Both the position numbers and the translations under genes were made by a program. DNA of 64,000 bases from Edaphochlamys debaryana (taxonomy: Eukaryota; Chlorophyta; Chlorophyceae; Chlamydomonadales): positions 3,410,001 through 3,474,000 of the forward strand of contig JAEHOE010000002.1 in the NCBI GenBank assembly GCA_016858145.1, in the 5' to 3' direction. Shown here one piece after another: positions 57,601-64,000 of this stretch; the stretch's first letter is position 1, and every line of letters starts with the position of its first letter. The notes under the pieces are model-generated. The model searched no databases and had not been told where the DNA came from. It saw only the letters and a program-made list of their open reading frames with translations.

Positions 57601-60600
57601 CGTTCCGGAGCTGGCCCCCGTGTCTCACCCCACCGGCAAGATCGGGGCCAAGCTGCAGGTGAGCAGGACCCAACGTGAAGGGAGCTCCAGACCTCTAGTG
57701 AAATGCAGGCGTCCCATAAGACTTGACGTCTTACCATCCTACGTAGTATGAGTCAGGCCCGCGGACAGTACTGACGTGCAGGCGTCTTCGAGAGCATTGG
57801 TGTCAACTAACGTATTAATATATGTCCGGTCCACCCTTCAGGCCTCCGGCACCGCCCACTACACGGAGGACGCCCCGGTGCACGAGGGGGCGCTGTTCGC
57901 GGCACTGGTCACCGCGGCCCGGGCGGGGGCGGAGCTCAAGGTGTGGGGGGGGGCCTTGGCGGGGAGGGGGCGGGGAGAACGGAGTGTGAGGGGAGGGGGG
58001 AGGGGGTAATTACTCTGACAAGCTGGAGCCAGCGAGCCCGATGCGCACCGGTGTCCAGAGCGAAAGGGGGAGAGGGAGGGGAGGGGAGGGGACCGCGGCC
58101 TTCCAGGGCGGGGGCCAAGGTGTGTGTGTGGGGGGGGTCGGGGCGGTAGGGTTGGGTCCAAACTGCGTTCCTTCACTTATCTTTCCCCTCCCTGACCCTT
58201 CCTCCCCTTCCTCCCCTTTCCCCCCGCCCCCCCTGTCAGGGCTTCGACCCCTCCCCCGCCCTGGCCCTGCCGGGGGTGGTCCGCTTCCTCACCGCCGCCG
58301 ACCTCTTCCCCGGGCCCACGGGTGCGGGCGCCAACGCCGCCGACCGCTTCCCCGGCACCGAGCCCCTGCTCGCCCCCGTGCCGGGGCGGGCGGACTTCGC
58401 GGGCCAGCCCATCGGCGTCGTGCTGGCCTCCAGGTGGGGTTTGTGGTGTGTTGTCGCGTGCATGTGTCGTGCCGTACAAGATGGCGTGTTGTACGAGGTG
58501 TCGTTGTGTACGGCGTCGTGAGGCCATGTGGTAGGGGTGACGGGGTGGTGCTGGTCGGTCCCCTGGCTTCCGCCCCAACCGCCCGCACCTCCCCCCCTTG
58601 TCGCCCGCTCCAGCCCCTGGATGGCGGCGCGTGCCGCCAAGGCCGTTGTCGTACAGTACGGCGAGGTCACGGATGCCGTATTCACGATCGAGGAGGCGCT
58701 GGACAAGAGCCTGCTGTACCCCATCGGTGCGTGAAGCCGGCGTTGCGACGTGCTTGTAAACGGGCCAAACCGGTCTTCCTAGGATGCGTTTGCCGTACGC
58801 ATTTGCCTGCCGTACTGACCCATGTGCGCTGCCGTACACCCGCCCTCACTGCCGTACACGCAGGCCTGATGGCGGCGTGGATGCCCAAGGGCTCCTCTCT
58901 GGGACCCGCCATGAGCCTGTGCGTGCAGGGGGGCGCCGTGGAGCCCGCCCTCGCCGCCGCCGGCGCCCCCGCCGCCGTCTCGCACGGCCCCGCCGCCGCC
59001 GCCGCCGCCAAGGCGGCCGCCGCCGCCAAGGCCGCCGCCGCCGCCAAGGCGGCCGCCGCCGCCAAGGCCGCCGCCGCCGCCACCGAGGGTACGGACAAGG
59101 TGGCGGAGAAGGGCGCCGAGGCGCCCGCGGGCCCTGTGATCGAGGTGCCGGCGGAGGGCAAGGCCCTGGTGGAAGCGGCCAAGGAGGAGGAGGAGGCGCG
59201 CGCCCGAGGCGCCGCTGACGGTGGCGGCGGCGGCGGTGTGGATGGCGCGGCCGGCGGCAAGAAGCGGGTGGTGACGGGGCGGTACCAGACGCCCTCGCAG
59301 GTGCGCTTGACTGTGTGGATGGGGAGGGTACGGCCCTCCATTACTTTCCTTCTTCACCCAGACCGCCGTTTGCCTTGCCCTCGCCTCACCACCACCCACG
59401 CGTCACGAAACACACACGGTTTACCCCTCCGTTTCCCCCGCTCCTGCCCCCTTCCTCCCCCAGCTGCACTTCTACATGGAGACCCAGACCGCCGTGGCCT
59501 GGCCGGACGAGGACGGCTCCGTGGTGGTGCACAGCGCCTGCCAGGGCACGGACTTCGTGCAGGTGGGGGGGGGGGGGGTAACGGAGGGGGGAGAAGCGTG
59601 TGTGAGAGGCTGCTCGTGTAAGCAGGGCAAACGTAGGCACGGTGACTAGCCGGCCGGGAGAAGCGTACGTGTATTTTGCCGACCTTGCCCTCAGCATCAC
59701 ACCTTAATTAGAGCCCCCCCTGCCCAACCTCCTCTCCCCCTTCCCATGCCCCCCACCCCCAGGCCGCCGTGTCCGTGGCTCTGGGCCTGCCGCTGAACAA
59801 GGTGGCGGCCCGCTGCCGCCGCGTGGGCGGGGGCTTCGGGGGGAAGGCCACCTTTGCGCGCCGCATCGCCTGCCTGGCGGCGGCGGCGGCGGTGGCCACG
59901 GGGCGCCAAGTCAGGTGAGGTATGGGCCATGGGGAAGACGGTTAATGGGGGACGGGGGAAGAGGGGCAGTCGGGGTCTACGTTAGAAGCCGCCTGGCGGC
60001 AGTGGCGGCGGTCGCCATGCGGCGCTGAGTCAGGTGGGATCGGGGTGGGGGGATGCAGAGCAAGGAGAGGGGAGCAGGGTTGGGGGGTGGAGGGGCGGAC
60101 AGGCAAGGCGACAACCAGATATGAGGGCTCAGCCGTCCGCTGGGACATGGAGGCACCGCCTGTAACCCCCATCACTCCCCCCTCTCCGCCTTTCGTACCA
60201 TCGACCCCCCCAGGCTGCAGCTCCCCCGCAACCTGGATCTCGCGCTGCACGGCGGGCGCTGCTCCACGGATGTGTCGTACACTGCCGTACTGGAGGAGCA
60301 GGAGGTGAGATCAGGTTCTGGGGGGGGCAATGGGGCAGGAGCAACAGGGCGAAGTCGGGATGGCCTCGGATGCCTATCCTGACACTGCACAACTGCCGTA
60401 CATCTGCCGTACCATCATTATGCCGTACATCTGCCGTACAGGACGGATCCGCGCCCAAGCTGGCGGCGCTGGATGTGCACGCCGTGTGCCAGGGCGGCGC
60501 CTACGCCGACATCTCATGGCTGGATCCGGCGGCGCTGCTGTCCGTCATCGACGGAGTGTACCGCATCCCCAACATCAGGTACGGCAGGCAGCACGCGAGG

Positions 60601-63600
60601 GGTACGGCATGTACGGCATCCACGTGTGCGCAAGTCAACTAGCGGGTTGCGGGGGCGCCAGACCAGGAGTGTCTACCTGACGCCTCACCACGCCCTCCTT
60701 CTTCGCTTATTCTGACTTCCCCCCTCGCCCCCTCCCTCTCGCCCCCTCCCAACCCCCCCCCCCCAACCCCCCCTCCCCCAAGGGCCGAGGTGGCGCTCAC
60801 GCGCTGCTCGCTGCCCCCTCGCACCACTGTGCGCGCGCCGGGCGACATCCAGGGCACCATGATCATCGAGCAGGTGGGGGGGGAAGCGGGGGGGGGGCGA
60901 CGGGGAAAAGGGAAGGATAAAGCCTTGCGTGTGTGTTTCGAGGTGGTTGTGCCACCTCTGCTCCTCGCCCCTGCTACCCCAATTTTGTGACGCCTGCTCT
61001 CCTCCGTCGACCATACGGTTCCGCCGTACAGATCCTGGAGCACGTGGCGGCCGAGTGCGGGGTGGATCCGGAGCAGTTGCGGGCCGCCAACCTGCTGCAG
61101 CCGCCCGCCGCGGACCCGGCCGAGGAGGTGGGCCTGGGCTGGACCCGGCATGGGCCTGGGCTGGACCCGGCGTGGGCCTGGGGCGAAGCTCCGAGGGTCC
61201 CGCTCGTCAAGCGCAGCCCCTCGCGCCTCCACCACCCCACGCGTCACGAAACACACACGCTTCCCCGCCCCCGCCCCCGCCCCCGCCCCCGCCCCCCAGA
61301 ACCCCATCATCATGACCTCCCTCGGCAAGCGCATCCCCTCGCGCCTCTACACGGTGCCCCGCATGTGGCACCGCCTCGAGGTGGACGCGGGCTGGGAGGC
61401 GCTCAAGGTGGGTGGGTGGGTGGGTGGGTGTGGGGAGCGGGGCGTCTTTCATGCGCATTGGCTGGAGTTCAAGGGGAGTCCGTGTTTGGTGTGGGTGTTT
61501 TGGGTTCTGGGCTGCCGCTTCCACGTTCCCTGCACTCGTCCACCATCCATTTCAACCCTCCCACCCCCGCCCCCACCCTGTCCGCCCCCAGGCCGAGGTG
61601 GCTGACTTCAATGCGTCCAACCTCTGGACCAAGCGGGGGGTGGCCCTGGTGCCGGCCAGGTGGGGGGGGGAGGGTAAGGGGAGTGAGGGGGCGGGAGTAA
61701 GGGGGGCGGACTAGGAAGGAAGGGGCAAGAGAGGATCGAGGGAGGGAGAGGGGTGGGTGGGAGGGGGAGGGATTAGGGGGGTGACCCCATAGGGGCCCTG
61801 GTGCCAGCCAGGTGGTGTGGTGGTGGTAGTGGTGGTGGTGGTGGGGGGGGTTCTGAGTAAGGGGGGCGGGCTATAAAGGAAGGGGCAGGAGAGGCAGGCT
61901 AGGGGTGGCCCTGGAGCCGGCAAGGTGGGGAAGAGGGGAGGGAGGGTGATGTTGGACGAGGAGGAGGGGAAGGGGGAGGTGGGTGACGCGCAACTGGGCA
62001 CCGCATGTCTGCCATACTGTACGTATGGTCCCGCCTGCAACGATCCGTACGTGCCGTACAGGTACGGCATGTGGCGCGGCCGCAAGCCGGCCTACGTGTC
62101 CATTCTGGCGGACGGTACCATCCAGGTGTGTGTGTGTGGGGGGGGGGGGGGGGGGTCGAGCTGGGAGGTGGGGAATGAGTGGAGGACAACAGGGACGAAT
62201 TTTTCAACGATTCAGGCAAGCCGATTCCAGAGGCCCGGTCTCGGGGCTCACGGTCCTGCTGGACCGCGTGCTCCTGTACGGCAATTGAGCGGTGCGGTTC
62301 CCGTACACGTCTGCCGTACGCAGGTGGCGTGCTACGGCATCGAGATGGGCCAGGGCCTGTTCACCAAGGTCGCTCAGGTGAGTGAGATCTGCATGGGAAT
62401 TGGGAAAGGAGATGCAGCGCTACGGACACCGCGCCTTGCAGTGCTGCACACCGCACACGGTGGTGCTGTACGGCGTACGACACCGTCTTCACGGCATCAT
62501 CCCGCGTTCCTCCTCCCCCCCCACTCCCCAGGTCGCGGCTCACGCGCTGGGCGAGGCGCTCCCGGCCTCCCAGCGGCCCCTGGACATGGGCCTGATCAAG
62601 TGAGGGGGGGGGGGCAACAGGGGGGAGAGGGGCAGGAGGCAAGGGGAGGGGGGCAGACAAGGGAAGGCGGGAGGCCAGGAGCGGCCCCTGGACATGGGCC
62701 TGATCAAGGGAGGGGGGGGGGGGTGTTTGAAGCTGAGAACCGGGAGAGCGTCTTCAGGAAAGCTTAGACTGCGATGGTACATACCACCGAGACGTCCAGA
62801 AGAGCTCCTGGGGGGGGGGAAGGCAACAGGGGGGAGAGGGGCAAGGGGAGGCAGGGAGGCAAGGGCACGGTGAAGGCAAGGGGAGGGGGAAGGCAAGAAG
62901 AGGTGTGCCCCTGGACATGGGCCTGACCAAGTCAGGGGACACGGCTAGGGGAGGGGGGGCAGGCTTGGCATGGGTTCGAGGAGGAGGGGGAATGGGACGG
63001 AGGGAAAAAGAGGGGATGGCCAAGAGATGGATGCGGGTAAGGCAGAAAGACGAAGGGCCACGGACGGCTCCCACGCGTCACGAAACACACACGTTCCCCC
63101 CCTCCTTTTCCCCCGCTTTCCCCCCGCCCCCAGGGTCATGGACAACAGCAGCGAGCTGCTCCCCAACGGCGGGGTCACGGGCGGCTCCACCTCCTCAGAG
63201 CTCAGCTGCGCCTCGGTGCGCCTGGCGTGCCTTAAGCTGGCGGAGGGGCTCAAGGTGGGGGGAAATGCGGGGGAATGGAGGGGGAAAGTGTGTGTGTTTT
63301 GTGACGCGTGGGTATGGGTTTTGCGTGCGGCATGGGTGCGCCTGGCGTGCCTGGCGGAGGGGCTCAAGGGGGGGGGCAGGCGGCGGGGGAAACGGAGAGG
63401 GGTAAGCGTGTGTTTTTCTTGACGCGTCGGGCCGCAGGGCCGGCGATCCGCCAGGCGGGCTCTTGAGCGGGTGACCACGGCCCGTACCGGGGGGTGGACA
63501 GGCCCTCACCCATGCATCCCCGTCCTTGCTCCCATCCTCACCACCACTCCCCACCCCCCTCTCCCCCCTTCACCCCCTTCACCCCCCTCTCCCCCCTTCA

Positions 63601-64000
63601 CCCCCGCAGAAGCAGGCCGAGGCCAAGTTTGCCGACAAGCCCGACTACACATGGAAGGCAAGGGGGGCCGGGGGAGAGGGGGGACGAAGCGGAGGGGTAA
63701 ACCGTGTGTGTGTCGGTGACGCGGCGGTATGGGCCGAGCGGTTGCTGACAAGCCCGACTACACGTGGAAGGCAAGGAGGAACGGGTGGAAAGGGGGGTGG
63801 GAAGCAAACCGTGTGTGTTTCGGTGACGCGTCGGTAAGGGCCGAGAGTTTGCTGACAGGCCCGGCTACACGTGGAAGGCAAGGGGGGCTATAGGCCTCGG
63901 GGGGACGTGCCGTGGTGTGTTGGCGTCCCACTATGGCAAGGCAAGGCCGGGCGCGTCGGTGCACCGCTCGGACCCTGTCCTGCGGGTGCGCGCTGGGCGT
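53293..64000 (+). CDS. Aldehyde oxidase / xanthine dehydrogenase-type molybdo-flavoenzyme, 3' end beyond window
   Basis: 28 exons in one frame give 1,294 codons from ATG at 53293 (context GCGGCCATGG); family members are about 1,330-1,370 aa, so only the C-terminal end is missing. Order: 2Fe-2S ferredoxin-like domain (CGEGGCGAC plus NSC), second 2Fe-2S domain (QCGYCTPG, NLCRCTGYRP), FAD domain (LVAGSTGHGVYKD, VGGNLALA), flavoprotein C-domain, then the molybdopterin part (SGTAHYTEDAP, QLHFYMETQ, RVGGGFGGK, RAPGDIQG, GIEMGQGLFTKVAQ, TGGSTSSE). RAPG-x-x-QG and the YKD after the FAD motif resemble plant aldehyde oxidases more than classical xanthine dehydrogenases (RGFGGPQ), so aldehyde oxidation is the better guess. 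The segment usually reading DRDEDM is replaced (RLQLPRNLDL), and low-complexity inserts are present, so activity is not certain. Confidence 0.9.
54776..57658 (+). other. Oxidase exons 5-11: FAD-binding and flavoprotein C-terminal domains
   Basis: Exons 54776-54907, 55176-55331, 55594-55632, 55808-55984, 56340-56412, 56607-56842, 57206-57658. FAD-domain motifs are WRLVAGSTGHGVYKDWPVDE (exon 6) and VGGNLALAAERSLPSDVATV (exon 9). Exon 11 contains an Ala-rich stretch and ends with the linker (HPTGKIGAKLQ) that precedes the molybdenum domain. Confidence 0.85.
54919..54981 (+). repeat. (GGTT)n-type simple repeat in oxidase intron 5
   Basis: A run of TTGG/CGGTTGG units directly after the donor of exon 5. 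Confidence 0.85.
59398..59418 (+). repeat. Dispersed intronic 21-mer, forward copy 1
   Basis: The 21-mer starting ACGCGTCACG and ending ACACACACG lies in oxidase intron 15, upstream of a C/T-rich tract and the acceptor. The same 21 bases recur at 61239-61259 and 63073-63093. Confidence 0.85.
61239..61259 (+). repeat. Dispersed intronic 21-mer, forward copy 2
   Basis: Perfect copy of the 59398-59418 sequence in oxidase intron 21, again about 40 bases before the acceptor and followed by a C-rich tract. Confidence 0.85.
61645..61930 (+). repeat. Exon 23 end and donor repeated twice within its own intron
   Basis: The exon end CCTGGTGCCGGCCAG|GTGG (to 61663) recurs as CCTGGTGCCAGCCAGGTGG (61797-61815) and as CCTGGAGCCGGCAAGGTGG (61910-61928). 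Intronic phrases also recur: GAGTAAGGGGGGCGG at 61696 and 61855. Confidence 0.85.
62568..62938 (+). repeat. Exon 26 end and donor repeated twice within its own intron
   Basis: CCCCTGGACATGGGCCTGAT is at the exon end (about 62577-62596), again at about 62685-62704, and with one change (GACC for GATC) at about 62908-62927. The third copy keeps an AAGT after it. Confidence 0.88.
63073..63093 (+). repeat. Dispersed intronic 21-mer, forward copy 3
   Basis: Perfect copy in oxidase intron 26, about 40 bases before the acceptor of exon 27. Reverse-orientation relatives occur at about 63289-63309, 63406-63428, 63703-63726 and 63810-63834 in the following introns, where they sit after donors instead of before acceptors. 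Confidence 0.85.
63610..63883 (+). repeat. Exon 28 end and GC donor repeated twice downstream
   Basis: The exon end GCCCGACTACACATGGAAG|GCAAGG recurs with one change at about 63751-63776 and, as GCCCGGCTACACGTGGAAGG, at about 63859-63878. Period is about 106 bases. Each copy carries the same GCAAGG donor-like end. Confidence 0.88.

Larger units (their letters stand above)
57842..63657 (+). other. Oxidase exons 12-28: molybdenum cofactor-binding part (incomplete)
   Basis: Exons 57842-57940, 58240-58433, 58614-58726, 58864-59300, 59464-59562, 59763-59914, 60214-60304, 60442-60578, 60783-60873, 61032-61127, 61300-61407, 61592-61659, 62062-62125, 62324-62377, 62532-62599, 63134-63254, 63610-63657. 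Exon 15 carries an insert of alanine/lysine repeats (AAAAAK) followed by acidic and Gly-rich stretches. Exon 28 ends at AAG followed by GCAAGG, a GC-type donor; an alternative is read-through to GTAAAC near 63698. Confidence 0.8.

Noticed and set aside
53293..64000. Oxidase as a pseudogene because of internal repeats and the altered DRDEDM segment
   Set aside because: All 28 placed exons keep phase with GT-AG (one GC-AG) junctions and no stop codons, and cofactor motifs are intact; degeneration is not supported.
1..64000. tRNA, rRNA or other structured RNA genes
   Set aside because: I looked for tRNA-like arms and rRNA-like conserved stretches by eye and found none I could support; a covariance-model search (tRNAscan, Rfam) would be decisive.

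Overview
The window is nuclear DNA from a GC-rich green alga, most likely a chlamydomonadalean (Chlamydomonas/volvocine) species. The reasons are very high GC, genes cut into dozens of short exons by GC-rich 100-400 base introns with GTGAGT/GTGCGT-type donors and CAG acceptors, scavenger-receptor cysteine-rich (SRCR) proteins of a kind known to be abundant in these algae, and a Ty3/gypsy-like LTR retrotransposon. The species call is inference; I see no organelle or bacterial genes.

Layout. (1) 1-903, minus: the first three coding exons of an unrecognised gene that runs off the left edge. (2) 904-3164: non-coding, with a 55-base direct repeat. (3) 3165-13454: an LTR retrotransposon with 1268-base LTRs differing at only two positions. 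It has gag, protease plus a truncated reverse transcriptase, integrase, and a downstream intron-containing ORF with its own TATA box. Half of RT and all of RNase H are deleted. (4) 13465-14847: non-coding with degenerate repeats. (5) 14848-31979, minus, and 32885-51655, plus: two giant paralogous genes (43 and 49 exons; about 3,460 and 3,440 aa) head to head around a 905-base shared promoter. Each encodes a signal peptide, three SRCR domains, a very long Pmp-like (GGA(I/L), FxxN) beta-helix-type ectodomain, a cysteine-rich stalk and a C-terminal module of about nine to ten membrane segments interrupted by a huge disordered loop. (6) 51656-53292: non-coding, with degenerate copies of the preceding gene's 3' coding end. 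(7) 53293 to the right edge, plus: a 28-exon (so far) aldehyde oxidase/xanthine dehydrogenase-type molybdo-flavoenzyme, truncated by the window.

I placed exons by hand. All 49 exons of the plus-strand receptor keep one frame from ATG to TAG (10,323 nt), as do the 28 exons of the oxidase (3,882 nt to the window end). The minus-strand receptor does so if exon 10 uses a donor 10 bases further on.

The most unusual signal is structural: many introns, above all in the oxidase gene, carry degenerate tandem copies ('echoes') of the end of the preceding exon together with its 5' splice site. This is what intron growth or birth by tandem duplication of AG|GT-containing segments would leave behind. The receptor pair adds a palindrome-like inverted duplication with patchy near-identity (SRCR domains 2 and 3 almost identical, the cytoplasmic loop unalignable), which suggests gene conversion alongside rapid divergence.
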